From the NCBI RefSeq assembly GCF_002929535.1, contig NZ_PJJO01000045.1, forward strand, positions 1 through 60,863: 60,863 nucleotides of DNA, in the 5' to 3' direction. Origin of the DNA: Cryobacterium sp. Y11 (lineage in GTDB: Bacteria > Actinomycetota > Actinomycetes > Actinomycetales > Microbacteriaceae). Of the stretch, positions 52,828 through 60,863 are shown piece after piece (the stretch's first letter is position 1; the number at the start of each line of letters is the position of its first letter). The notes under the pieces are model-generated. The model saw only the letters and a program-made list of their open reading frames with translations, was not told the origin of the DNA and did not search any database. The position numbers and the translations under genes are program-made.

Positions 52828-53232
52828 CTACCACTCAGACTCCGGGATGCCGGCAATTTCGAGAGAACAATACGCAACGGCCTCAGTCAAGCTAACTCCA
52901 CGGTTGGCAATCGACCCTGGAATACACTTCATTACCGTCATCGAGTCCGGCGCGGGGTAACCCTTTTCGACAAGTCCCTTCTCGACCTTGAGGATCGAAC
53001 TCCAGGCACTTCCACGGTTCGAATCCGTAAGACTCTCTCCGGCTGATTGCAGAGCCGCATCGGTAGCCACCTGAACCTCGTCGTAAGTGTGTCCACCCCC
53101 CAGAACGACACGCGCTTGCTCAATCGAGTCTGGGGCATCACCCGAGATTGGAGCTCCACCCGAGACTGAGCTACATCCCGTCAAAAGGAATCCGACTATC
53201 AGCAACCCGGCAGCAAGTGTCTTTGACCGCAT
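52828..53232 (-). CDS. Small lipoprotein C, unknown
   Basis: A 134-residue protein from ATG 53232. The signal peptide RSKTLAAGLLIVGFLLTGCS carries the lipobox LTGC. The body contains DSIEQARVVLGGGHTYDEVQ and KCIPGSIANRGVSLTEAVAY, with two further Cys. It is the third unrelated small lipoprotein within 1.3 kb. They may form an accessory surface module or remnants of transfer or exclusion functions. Confidence 0.65.
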   Translation of the reverse strand: MRSKTLAAGLLIVGFLLTGCSSVSGGAPISGDAPDSIEQARVVLGGGHTYDEVQVATDAALQSAGESLTDSNRGSAWSSILKVEKGLVEKGYPAPDSMTVMKCIPGSIANRGVSLTEAVAYCSLEIAGIPESEW

Positions 53233-53594
53233 CTCGCCAACCTCCATTATTTAATACCATCAGTCTGGCACGCGCACAGTTCGACTCAGGCTTACGCGAA
53301 GAGGTCGAGCGTCGCCTCTATCACCGCGATGAGGCGCCGCGATTCACCCTGAGTTCTGGATCGCCGAATTGAGCCACCTACGAAACTCATTCGGATCGAC
53401 ATATGACTCCTATCTGGCCGATAAATGTCCTCATATAGGTCCATCAATCGGCGGTGAACGACCAGGTGTCGAGCACGACCTGTATAGCGCCGAACAAGTT
53501 TCATAACCCATGGCTTAGAGGACGCTTTGGTTATGCAGCATCTGGCAAGGGCCCAAGGCATCGTGAAAATCGCATTTCGGCATAAGTCCGCGAT
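53233..53594 (-). other. Region downstream of the OLD gene, possible remnant
   Basis: No convincing gene. A minus-strand frame ending near 53292 (VVHRRLMDLYEDIYRPDRSH … SRRLIAVIEATLDLFA) reads coding-like and lies just beyond the OLD-family stop, but it has no start with a ribosome site and no family I know. It may be a broken partner gene. Confidence 0.3.
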
Positions 53595-55445
53595 CTATTG
53601 CCTGACAAGCTCGGTAATTCGGCGCAACCACTTCTTCAGGTCGCCGCGGGGATCGGTAGCGTCGACCAACTCATCGGTCATGCGTTCGACTGCCTCGCTG
53701 TTCAACCATGACTTGGCGCTGTTGGACTTACTTTTCTTCTTAGCCTTCTCTACGTCCTCCCAAGCGCCCGCATCTTCAACACTGGCGTGAACTACTTGAG
53801 CACACATAAGCGGCACAGAATCCCACATATCTACGGTCACAAACGCATACTCAGGCCGCGCAGCCACGATGGCATCAAGATGGAGATAATTCTCAAGCTC
53901 ACGGCGCTCCGTGTGAACGGCCTCTACACCGGCAAGCAGGTTGTGCTCATCCTCGTAGGTCTTGTACTTGGGATGGGCGGGCGGGCGGGTGTCTCTGTCG
54001 AAAAGGTGAAATTCCGGCACAGATAGGTGGCGGAGACGTGATACCCATAACGCGACATTGCTGCCGCCCGCAGGCACAAAAATGAGTTCACCGCGCTCCT
54101 CAAGCGCACCTAAATCGGCGATCGACGGATCTGTTTTGGAAAGTGTTCGAGAAATTAGTGCCAGAAAAGACATGTCGTGTTTTCCTTCGACACCGACGAA
54201 GACCTTCACCCGGTGGTCGGGTAAAATCCCCAGTGCGTGCGCGACAGCCCTAAAAGTTTCGTCCCCGCCAGGTAGCACTTGCCGCCCGCCGGATTCTGGA
54301 ACGTGAATGTAACGAAGCGATTTTTCGGGAATCAAACGGCCCAATGTAGGCGTGTGCGTAGTCAGGATCACTTGGCTCCCTTCGCGCTCGGCAATATCCC
54401 GCACGGCGCTGAGCAGAGCGCGCTGTTGATCTGGATGCTGCCCTGTCTCAGGTTCTTCGATTGCGTAAATGACGTTTGCGCCGGCACTCTTCAACTCTGC
54501 TTGAGCTTGGAGAAATCCCAAGAGCACCATTCGTCGTACACCGCTACCTCTCTTGTTTAGCGGAACGTCCGATTCGCCATGAAGCGAGACTTTGAAGACC
54601 GACTCCCACTTCAGGTCCTCCCCGATTCGTGGATACAGTCCCTCCGCAATCGATGGCGACATAGCCCTGATCTTCTCGATTGTCTTAGTGACCAAGAGCT
54701 CGAGCTGGTCTGTCACCGACTTCGCTACGGCATCCAGTGCCGGTTTCTGACCAGCGATTGCGATCTCAACTGCCGCCCGCATGGGGTCTTGGGCTTCGAC
54801 GTCCTGATCGGTACTGGGACGGTCGGCCGCAAACAGGAAGAAAGAAGGTAGCTCCTGCTGTATTTTGCTATAGATCTCTTTCGTACCCTCGATACTGACA
54901 GGAATAAGGCGCTCCTCGAGCTTCAGATCAAGGAACGATCCCCGTATCGCGGCGCGCAACTCGGCGTTGACGCTCGCGTTCACCTCGCTTAAGTCCACTG
55001 CCAATTCATTGGCGCGCTTGCTGAGGTTGGGTCTGGTGAGCGTTAACAGGTCACCCGCGCCTTCAACACTCGGGTGGTAGGCACGCAGGTACACTTTTTT
55101 GCTTGGGGCTTTCGATGTCCCGTCAAAGACCTGCACCACTTCCAACACGCCTTCCTGATTCAGGAGATGCTCCGCGGAGAGAGTGGTCCTGTTCGTCGAA
55201 TCGATAATTAGCTCGTCTGGCAAATCTCCGAACTGACACGAAATCGTCATAGCGGTGCGTTCACCATGCTTGCTCGCGTCATCGCGGTCTGGCTTACGAG
55301 TCCCAAAGAAAATGGCCAAGGCCTCAAGAACAGTCGATTTACCGGCGTCATTTTGCCCGATCAGAGCCACGAACTTGCCTAAGGGGATGTGTACCCGATC
55401 GCGGTAGCATCGGAAATTTTCTAAGGAGACGCCAATTAGCTGCAT
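53595..55445 (-). CDS. OLD-family ATPase/TOPRIM endonuclease
   Basis: A 616-residue protein from ATG 55445; upstream in-frame codons to 55574 are poorly conserved. The N-terminal SMC-like ATPase has LENFRCYRDRVHIPLGKFVA, Walker A GQNDAGKST (about 30-38), and the second half-site NVIYAIEEPETGQHPDQQRA (Walker B) with QVILTTHTPTLGRLI. The C-terminal TOPRIM nuclease domain has KVFVGVEGKHDMSFLALIS and EFHLFDRDTRPP (acidic metal ligands). This is the GajA/OLD architecture used in anti-phage defence. No UvrD-type GajB helicase is adjacent, so it is a stand-alone OLD or works with an unknown neighbour. Confidence 0.88.
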   Translation of the reverse strand: MQLIGVSLENFRCYRDRVHIPLGKFVALIGQNDAGKSTVLEALAIFFGTRKPDRDDASKHGERTAMTISCQFGDLPDELIIDSTNRTTLSAEHLLNQEGVLEVVQVFDGTSKAPSKKVYLRAYHPSVEGAGDLLTLTRPNLSKRANELAVDLSEVNASVNAELRAAIRGSFLDLKLEERLIPVSIEGTKEIYSKIQQELPSFFLFAADRPSTDQDVEAQDPMRAAVEIAIAGQKPALDAVAKSVTDQLELLVTKTIEKIRAMSPSIAEGLYPRIGEDLKWESVFKVSLHGESDVPLNKRGSGVRRMVLLGFLQAQAELKSAGANVIYAIEEPETGQHPDQQRALLSAVRDIAEREGSQVILTTHTPTLGRLIPEKSLRYIHVPESGGRQVLPGGDETFRAVAHALGILPDHRVKVFVGVEGKHDMSFLALISRTLSKTDPSIADLGALEERGELIFVPAGGSNVALWVSRLRHLSVPEFHLFDRDTRPPAHPKYKTYEDEHNLLAGVEAVHTERRELENYLHLDAIVAARPEYAFVTVDMWDSVPLMCAQVVHASVEDAGAWEDVEKAKKKSKSNSAKSWLNSEAVERMTDELVDATDPRGDLKKWLRRITELVRQ

Positions 55446-55665
55446 AGGTACAGTTTCGACGCGCGCTGCATCGGAGTCTCTACCCCTCTTCGGGATAGCC
55501 GCGCATGGCGATCTACATTGAACCTCGGCCCATGCAACGGTTTTAACGAAATGAGGAACGGAAAGACCGCACAACTATGTGGCGATTCCTTGTTTTCGAC
55601 GTCTGCGCCCAGCCCTACGCTTGGAATTGCCGCACATGGCGGCAAACCACGGCAAGGAGCTTGAA

Positions 55666-55818
55666 ATGCGCGTATCTCCGTACCACTCCTCGAATGCAAC
55701 CGATCCCGACGTTCACCACACTCACAACAACTGCCCCAGTGGACAGCAGATCCCCGCCTCTAACAAGCGGCCCGGCACCAATAACTGGCCGCTTTGTAAG
55801 CACTGCGCCAGCATGTAA
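55666..55818 (+). CDS. Tiny Cys/His-rich protein
   Basis: A 50-residue protein from ATG 55666, with AAGGAG 7 bases upstream. The core is DVHHTHNNCPSGQQIPASNK … NNWPLCKHCASM, with two His, then Cys, and a final CxxC, suggesting one bound zinc. Small proteins with this HNNCPSG/LCxxC layout recur in bacterial accessory regions, but I know no function. It diverges from the OLD gene and is closed by a hairpin at 55826-55850. The pairing with a defence nuclease is notable. Confidence 0.7.
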   Translation: MRVSPYHSSNATDPDVHHTHNNCPSGQQIPASNKRPGTNNWPLCKHCASM

Positions 55819-55825
55819 TCGAAAA

Positions 55826-55850
55826 GGGGAGGCACCACCGGTGCCTCCCC
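55826..55850 (+). terminator. Hairpin after the tiny Cys-rich gene
   Basis: GGGGAGGCACC (55826-55836) and GGTGCCTCCCC (55840-55850) form a perfect 11-bp stem with a 3-base loop, 7 bases after the stop codon. The following bases TGATAGCTCT are not U-rich, so strength is uncertain. Between here and 56069 a short frame ending ALPGFESSYINLF may be a gene remnant. Confidence 0.65.
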
Positions 55851-56069
55851 TGATAGCTCTGCAGAAGCGTCAGCGCCCAGCCTCCGGCACTCCGCGACCA
55901 TCGCCTGAATTACAGGCTTGTGGAGTTTGGTGATAAATGGCGGCGTTCCGTGGCCGCACGATGTCGCATTACCGGGCTTCGAGTCGTCCTACATCAACCT
56001 GTTCTGAGGCAGCGAGGTTCCAAGACAAGCTGGCACGAATAGGACGAAGACGCGTCAAAGATAGTCGGG

Positions 56070-58193
56070 CTACTGTAGGCCTTGGATAATGTCCCAAAGA
56101 CCTAAGATTTCTGGCGGCAAAGCGGATGCTAGTCTCCCACTTGCTACCCCTTTATCGGTCGCCCATTCACGCGACTGATTGAAGAAAATAAATAGCCCGA
56201 CAATGGTGCCGATGGCGAAGCCCGGTAATCCGAGCACGAAGAGAAAAGCCGCAGCAATCACACCTAATACTGAGATAGTTACTCGCAGTGTTCGTCTACC
56301 GTTGAGCGCCACGTATTCGGACTTTTCCCGTTCTAAGTCATCTCTTTCCGACCGGAGGCGGTCTATCTCGGTTTGCGACGTGAGCGCCGATAGCTCCGCG
56401 GTTGCTCTTGCGGAGGATGCTACGGACAGCTCGGCAACGCTGCGCGTGACAGTATCAGCCATTCGCTTCCTTTCGGTAACGAACGCGTTTCGCTGCACAT
56501 TAGCTGCAATAGCCTGACGGTTCGACCGCTTGTTGGCAACGAATGTCGAAATCGACTCTCCGTTTTGCGGCACGCCAGACGATGCCCCGTCGAGGAGATC
56601 AACGAGCGTCAGTTGCGCCACTCTGATGTCGGTTTCTGTCACTGACCCTTGAGAAAGGGTCTGAGCGAGATCGAGTGCAATGTCGGGCGGATATTTGACC
56701 GCAATCCGCAAAACCGCTTCTTGTCGTAAAAATGAAGCGGCTGCCTCGATGAGTTCTCGAACCTCTGGCGCTGGCGCCGATTCCGTAACGAGGGTTGCCC
56801 ATTGTCCGGGGCTTAGAACTAGCGGTTCTAGATCACGACTGTTGGCTTTGCGATATGCAGGAGAGAGTTTTCGGTCGTGGGTGATGATCCATCCGCCTGG
56901 CCAAAGATTTGTCTGATCTCGAGAGGATCGCCTCCGTGCTCTCCACACAAGTTCCATCGACTCGGCGTCTCGGGCAATCTGCCTGGCTCCTCGATTGCTG
57001 GATGTGTTAGTGATCACCTCTGTGAGTTCAACAATTAATTTGTCCACGTTCTGACGAGCGATGTTCTCATGGCCTCTGACCGTTATTCCAAGTGATGACA
57101 ACTCGGACTCGATTCCCCGAGCTCGTCGAGCAAAGTCATCCCAGGTTCTGTATTGGCCGGCTTCTGCGGCTTCAAGGAAGAGTTCGAGTACCTGTTCATT
57201 GACGCTGCTCGCATAGACACGTGCGCTAACTCCCCCTTGCAAGGATTGCAAGAGTCCCGGGATGTGCTGGCCTTCTACTCGATCAATGACTTCATTCAAT
57301 TCATTCAGAACATGTTGGGGAACAATTACCTCCATACCTAATTCGAGGGAGAGGCGAACGACTGAGGTAAGGTGCGCCGCGGTGTCGTCTGGGCCTAGGT
57401 ATGCAACCAGCACTGGGGTGTCAAGGACAATGCGCTGGCCGACGAGAGATCCAAGGTCATTTTGTGCTGATGCCCGGGAACGACCGGCGACTATCGAGTG
57501 CAGAACGCAGCTGGTTGCTACGTAGTTGACGATCTCGTTTCCAAATGGATCTGACTCATCAACTGCCGCTAATAGACAAGCCCCTAGGAATTCTCTTGTT
57601 CCCTCCGGGGAGTCCAGACGATTGATGGCCTCTCGCATCTGCGACCCATCAAGAGAAACTGGACGCACATTCCCACTCGCAGCTCTATTGATGGCTCCGC
57701 CGTACGCATCTGGACTGGTTATGATCGCATCCGAGAAGATTCGAAGGAGGATCGCTGCCCACAGGTCCGCCTGCTCACCAGTCACACCGCCAAAGTCTTG
57801 TGTTGCACGCTCCTGGATTTGAGCGGCCAGCCGGCCCAATGCGTCGGAATACCAGGATTGCGTCGCCTGGATCTCGACCATTCCGGCCTGGGTCAATGCC
57901 CAGCCCGTTCCGGTTGAGGCTTGCTGAGTCGTTATGACCCCGCCTCGCTGAGCGTACGAGAGCGCGTTCTCAATCTTCTCGATGGATAGATGTGCTCCCG
58001 GCCAGATCAAGTTGACCCCTGAATGGATCGCGCTGAGAGGCGCCGGCCCCGAGGAGAGGACCTCAACACACGTAGAAACCAGCAGCTCCTGTTCGTTTGC
58101 TATTCGCTCTGAACTCAGCAGCACGTGGGCGGCCGAAAGCATGTCCCGCCCCGTGCTCTCATGCTCATCCAGCGTTGTAATCGACTCGTTCAT
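56070..58193 (-). CDS. PIN-domain membrane protein (wHTH, PIN, coiled coil, TM)
   Basis: A 707-residue protein from ATG 58193 (AGGGGG upstream). Residues about 35-115 look like a winged helix (ELLVSTCVEVLSSGPAPLSA … GWALTQAGMVEIQ). A PIN-like nuclease follows with four acids in order: RIVLDTPVLVAYLGPDD (Asp near 258), VIVPQHVLNELNEVIDR (Glu near 298), QIARDAESMELVWRA (Asp near 409) and GGWIITHDRKLSPAY (Asp near 440). About residues 585-645 form a coiled coil (TSQTEIDRLRSERDDLEREK). A hydrophobic hairpin (VTISVLGVIAAAFLFVLGLP, IGTIVGLFIFF) then anchors the C terminus. I cannot match it to a named system. Its place beside OLD and YhcG nucleases suggests membrane-linked RNA or tRNA cleavage as abortive defence. 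Confidence 0.7.
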   Translation of the reverse strand: MNESITTLDEHESTGRDMLSAAHVLLSSERIANEQELLVSTCVEVLSSGPAPLSAIHSGVNLIWPGAHLSIEKIENALSYAQRGGVITTQQASTGTGWALTQAGMVEIQATQSWYSDALGRLAAQIQERATQDFGGVTGEQADLWAAILLRIFSDAIITSPDAYGGAINRAASGNVRPVSLDGSQMREAINRLDSPEGTREFLGACLLAAVDESDPFGNEIVNYVATSCVLHSIVAGRSRASAQNDLGSLVGQRIVLDTPVLVAYLGPDDTAAHLTSVVRLSLELGMEVIVPQHVLNELNEVIDRVEGQHIPGLLQSLQGGVSARVYASSVNEQVLELFLEAAEAGQYRTWDDFARRARGIESELSSLGITVRGHENIARQNVDKLIVELTEVITNTSSNRGARQIARDAESMELVWRARRRSSRDQTNLWPGGWIITHDRKLSPAYRKANSRDLEPLVLSPGQWATLVTESAPAPEVRELIEAAASFLRQEAVLRIAVKYPPDIALDLAQTLSQGSVTETDIRVAQLTLVDLLDGASSGVPQNGESISTFVANKRSNRQAIAANVQRNAFVTERKRMADTVTRSVAELSVASSARATAELSALTSQTEIDRLRSERDDLEREKSEYVALNGRRTLRVTISVLGVIAAAFLFVLGLPGFAIGTIVGLFIFFNQSREWATDKGVASGRLASALPPEILGLWDIIQGLQ

Positions 58194-58448
58194 CACGCCC
58201 CCTGTTCCAAGATCATCTTGGCAGCGACGCGCGACAGTAGTTTCCGCTAAAGACGTGGCGCGGGAGCGACTACGAGCAAATTCATCAATCTCATAACCCT
58301 ACAGATACAAGACGTCTCACCGCCGGGACCCGCGTTTCTTCAAAATCGCTGGAATCTGGCGACTCGCCGATTCTCATAACCACGTCGCATAACCACATGC
58401 TTGAACTGTGGTGTTCACCGTTAGTTGTGAGACACCCCCGGAGCAGAA

Positions 58449-58630
58449 ATGACGAAACTGATCGGTTACGCGCGCGTCCACACGATAGCTGTCCCCCGAC
58501 CGACTCCGGATCGATATCCTCGCCGTTAGCGTCCGGCGCGACGACCTATACGTCGACAACGGTATCTCCGGTATCTCCGGTATCCGAGCATCACTGCCCC
58601 AGTTCAACGCAGAACATGCTCGCCTTCCGG
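58449..58630 (+). pseudogene. Serine recombinase remnant
   Basis: ATG 58449 begins MTKLIGYARV, the resolvase N terminus, but the frame is lost at once and the serine loop is damaged. Downstream, other frames preserve LAVSVRRDDLYVDNGISG, with a duplicated TATCTCCGG, and RASLPQFNAEHA. The order matches the first 60-70 residues of a Tn3-type resolvase; the rest is missing. From 58197 to 58448 and from 58631 to 58927 I see no assignable gene. Confidence 0.65.
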
Positions 58631-58927
58631 ACAAGCCACCACGCATAAGGTCGCGGCGCTACTGTGAAACCACCCCCAGCATTCGCCTTCGCCGGTGTCT
58701 GCTTTCAAACACGCGTGAAGTCTTTTTCACTCGATCACGGCCGGCTGCCTGTCCATCCGTACAAGCTGATGTAACAACATTCGCCAACTTGGTGGGGGCT
58801 GGCAGGAACGTACCGGTTCGGACCGTCGGCAAAGAAGTGGGCTGGTGCAGCAGGAATCCGCCGCACCAGCCGGCCACCAGCCGGTGTCGCTTACCGCGAA
58901 TGGTCAGGACAGGCACCACACGTAGAT

Positions 58928-60028
58928 CTAGAAGATGACGACCGGCTTGAGCGTCACGCCGCTCTCGCTATCAGCAAAGGCCTCGTTAATATCAGCGAAG
59001 TCATACTTCTTGACAAGCTTGTCAAACGGGAACACGCCAGCCTCGTAAAGCGAGATCAGCTGAGGGATGAAGGTTTGCGGCACGGAGTCACCCTCGATCA
59101 CCATGCTGATCTTGAGCCCGGTCAGCAGCAGACTGCCGATGTCGATCGGTGCCTCGGTGCCAGGCGCCGCCGCACCGACGAGGGCACCATGTCCAAGGAC
59201 ACCCAGGGATTTAGTCATCTGGGCGAAAACGAATTTGTTGCCAGTCGTATCGAGGGCGTAGTTCACCCCGCCACCGGTGATTTCACGAATCCGCGCGACC
59301 GCGTCCTCGTCCTTACTGTTAATGGTGTGGGTGGCGCCAAGCGTCTTGGCGAACTCGAGCCGGCTGTCGACGATGTCGACGGCGATGATCGTCGTGGCGT
59401 TAGCAACGACAGCCGCGAGAAGGCCGGACATTCCCACCGCTCCAGAGCCAAAGATGGCGATGCTACTGCCAGCTTCTGGCCGGAGAACGTTGAGCACGGC
59501 GCCCGCCCCGGTCTGAATGCCGCAACCAAGCGGACCCATAAGCTCCAACGGCGCATCCTTGGAAATCTTCACAACGCTGCGCTCGGCGACGTTACTGACC
59601 GAAGCAAACGACGACTGACCAAAGAAATGCGAGGAGACCGGTGTGCCATCGTCAGCAGTGAACGCGGTCGAACCATCGGGACGGGCACCACCGAAATCAA
59701 GGTCGTAGAGGTGGATGCAGTACGAGGGATGCCCAGAGACACAGGAAGAACACACCCCACAACTGGAAAAGCTCAGAAGCACGTGGTCGCCGACTTCGAC
59801 ACTCGTCACGCCCTCCCCAATAGCCTCGACGATCCCAGCACCTTCGTGGCCGAGCACTGCGGGCAGAGGGGTGGGATACAGCTGATCACGCACGATGGCA
59901 TCAGTGTGACAGACACCCGAAGCGACCATACGCACCTGAACCTCCGTGGCGCGAGGCGCATCGAGAATGAGCTCCTGAATCACAAGTGGCTCGCCCTTGG
60001 CGAGAGCGACAGCAGCGGTTACCTTCAT
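58928..60028 (-). CDS. Zinc-dependent alcohol dehydrogenase
   Basis: A 366-residue medium-chain dehydrogenase, close to aryl/benzyl-alcohol dehydrogenases. The catalytic zinc ligands are in SGVCHTDAIVRDQ and VLGHEGAGIVEAIGEGV. The structural-zinc cysteines are in SSCGVCSSCVSGHPSYC. The Rossmann motif is IAIFGSGAVGMSGLLAAVVA, with Asp in TTIIAVDIVDSRLE favouring NAD+. The start has GGAGGG 8 bases upstream. Probable NAD-linked oxidation of an aromatic or other primary alcohol. It stands alone next to the resolvase. Confidence 0.88.
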   Translation of the reverse strand: MKVTAAVALAKGEPLVIQELILDAPRATEVQVRMVASGVCHTDAIVRDQLYPTPLPAVLGHEGAGIVEAIGEGVTSVEVGDHVLLSFSSCGVCSSCVSGHPSYCIHLYDLDFGGARPDGSTAFTADDGTPVSSHFFGQSSFASVSNVAERSVVKISKDAPLELMGPLGCGIQTGAGAVLNVLRPEAGSSIAIFGSGAVGMSGLLAAVVANATTIIAVDIVDSRLEFAKTLGATHTINSKDEDAVARIREITGGGVNYALDTTGNKFVFAQMTKSLGVLGHGALVGAAAPGTEAPIDIGSLLLTGLKISMVIEGDSVPQTFIPQLISLYEAGVFPFDKLVKKYDFADINEAFADSESGVTLKPVVIF

Positions 60029-60111
60029 TGAATGTATCCCTCCGGCCCGCGGCGCAATGTCGCGCTAGCCATTATCAGTCTGCTCTTTTTTCAGATCGGC
60101 CACAATTTGCT

Positions 60112-60723
60112 CTATCTGGAGAAAAGCTTCGCACCATCTGGTCTCAGCTCCCCCGATGGGGAGACATGGCGGTACAGGGTCTGCCGGGTGATGCCGAGCT
60201 CTTTGCAGAGGTCGCCTACTATCGTCTCTTTCTGACCCATCGCCGCCATAGCCAGGCGGATTTTGGCTGGCGTCATCTTGAACGGTCGCCCTCCGGTACG
60301 TCCGCGTGCACGAGCCGCGGCGAGCCCTGCGACAGTGCGTTCAGAAATCAGGGCCCGTTCAAACTCGGCAAGGGCAGCGAAGATCCCGAAGACAAGCTTC
60401 CCGGATGCGGTCGTGGTGTCGATCGCTGCGCCCTCGCCGGTGAGCACTTTGAGGCCAATGCCGCGGTCGGTGAGGTCATGGACGGTGTTGACTAGGTGGC
60501 GTAGGTCTCGGCCGAGTCGGTCGAGTTTCCACACCAGGAGCGTGTCGCCCTTTCGGAGCGCCTTCAGGCAGGCCACCAACTGCGGGCGGTCATCCTTTTT
60601 ACCGGAGGCATGGTCCTCGTAGAAGTCGTTCGCCTCGACGCCGGCAACCAGAAGCGCATCGCGCTGAAGATCAGTGCTCTGCGACCCGTCAGCCTTCGAG
60701 ACCCGCATGTACCCAACGAGCAT
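60112..60723 (-). CDS. Tn3-type resolvase/serine recombinase
   Basis: A 203-residue serine recombinase from ATG 60723 (AGGAG upstream). Catalytic Ser is in MLVGYMRVSKADGSQSTDLQ. VWKLDRLGRDLRHLVNTVHD and TASGKLVFGIFAALAEFERA are the conserved core, and the C-terminal helix-turn-helix is IVGDLCKELGITRQTLYRHV. It is intact. A dyad at 60733-60760 directly upstream is a likely resolution site. No transposase is in the window, though one could lie beyond the right edge. Confidence 0.92.
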   Translation of the reverse strand: MLVGYMRVSKADGSQSTDLQRDALLVAGVEANDFYEDHASGKKDDRPQLVACLKALRKGDTLLVWKLDRLGRDLRHLVNTVHDLTDRGIGLKVLTGEGAAIDTTTASGKLVFGIFAALAEFERALISERTVAGLAAARARGRTGGRPFKMTPAKIRLAMAAMGQKETIVGDLCKELGITRQTLYRHVSPSGELRPDGAKLFSR

Positions 60724-60732
60724 GCTGACTCC

Positions 60733-60760
60733 TGTCATTTATACGTTCGATTACATGACA
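60733..60760. promoter_or_regulatory. Resolvase-site-like 28-bp dyad
   Basis: TGTCATTTATACG…TGACA is a 28-bp imperfect dyad immediately upstream of the resolvase, the length of a Tn3-type res crossover subsite. It aligns with the dyad inside both miniature elements (TGTCACTTACACG…TGACAGAGG). Further possible half-sites (GTCACAC, GTCATTTAG) lie at 60795-60812. The final 50 bases show nothing else. Confidence 0.6.
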
Positions 60761-60863
60761 GAGTGATTGCGCTCTTGGGGAGGACAGAAACTGTCACACA
60801 ACCAGTCATTTAGTCTCCGTATCGCAAGCGATGCAGAAACAGTCAAACGTGACGGATTCAGGA

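Noticed and set aside
58659..58919. 86-codon minus-strand frame MVPVLTIRGKRHRLVAGW…
   Set aside because: No ribosome site, no recognisable domain and Arg-rich composition expected of random GC-rich DNA.
59075..60031. 318-codon plus-strand frame
   Set aside because: Exactly opposite the alcohol dehydrogenase, with no recognisable domain.

Overview
The window reads as high-GC actinobacterial DNA, most likely from a member of the Micrococcales (Microbacteriaceae or Micrococcaceae type). The evidence is the codon use, a complete ergothioneine pathway and the conjugation gene families (SCO6880-type, DUF6668, DUF4913). It has a replication initiator, a type IV secretion cluster, a relaxase with MobC and two oriT-like sites. 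No rRNA, tRNA or core housekeeping operon is visible. A large conjugative plasmid is the best reading; an integrated element is less likely because no integrase is seen. Family names are assigned by recognition of the protein sequence, not by a database search.

Layout. 0-1.5 kb: a DUF3560 gene cut by the left edge and an oriT-like repeat. 1.5-5.5 kb: an M20 amidohydrolase, an AbgT transporter and an ATP-grasp ligase. 5.9-7.2 kb: a DsrE/monooxygenase pair facing a TetR regulator across a compact promoter-operator. 7.3-8.0 kb: a decayed permease-YHS gene. 8.1-12.2 kb: an osmoprotectant ABC transporter followed by a DUF427 gene. 12.4-17.4 kb: two near-identical 241-bp Tn3-type miniature elements in inverted orientation, enclosing an acyl-CoA dehydrogenase, a GH15 hydrolase and remnants of IS3, ISL3 and an ABC gene. 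17.6-23.3 kb: egtABCD with a convergent egtE. 23.6-27.4 kb: broken hydrolase, succinate-semialdehyde dehydrogenase and an SDR-like protein among rearranged repeats.

27.6-31.5 kb holds the replication region: a regulator/membrane protein pair, a primase-like Rep whose 5' end looks frameshifted, a possible antisense control RNA and small DNA-binding proteins. 31.7-43.8 kb is the conjugation apparatus: cell-wall hydrolase, lipoprotein and ParA-like ATPase on the minus strand, then pilin-like, VirB6-like, SCO6880, VirB4-like and VirD4-like genes on the plus strand. 43.8-48.0 kb: RES toxin and antitoxin, coiled-coil protein, relaxase and MobC. 48.2-49.4 kb: small plasmid genes, a strong terminator and the second oriT-like copy.

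49.5-58.2 kb is an accessory block that looks like a defence island: a YhcG/DUF1016 nuclease, an orphan MbcA/ParS-like antitoxin beside 12-bp tandem repeats, small lipoproteins, an OLD-family ATPase/TOPRIM nuclease, a tiny Cys-rich protein and a 707-residue winged-helix/PIN/coiled-coil/membrane protein that I cannot match to a named system. This last protein and its neighbours are the best candidates for something undescribed. 58.2-60.9 kb: a dead serine recombinase, a zinc alcohol dehydrogenase, and an intact resolvase preceded by a dyad that closely resembles a dyad inside the miniature elements.
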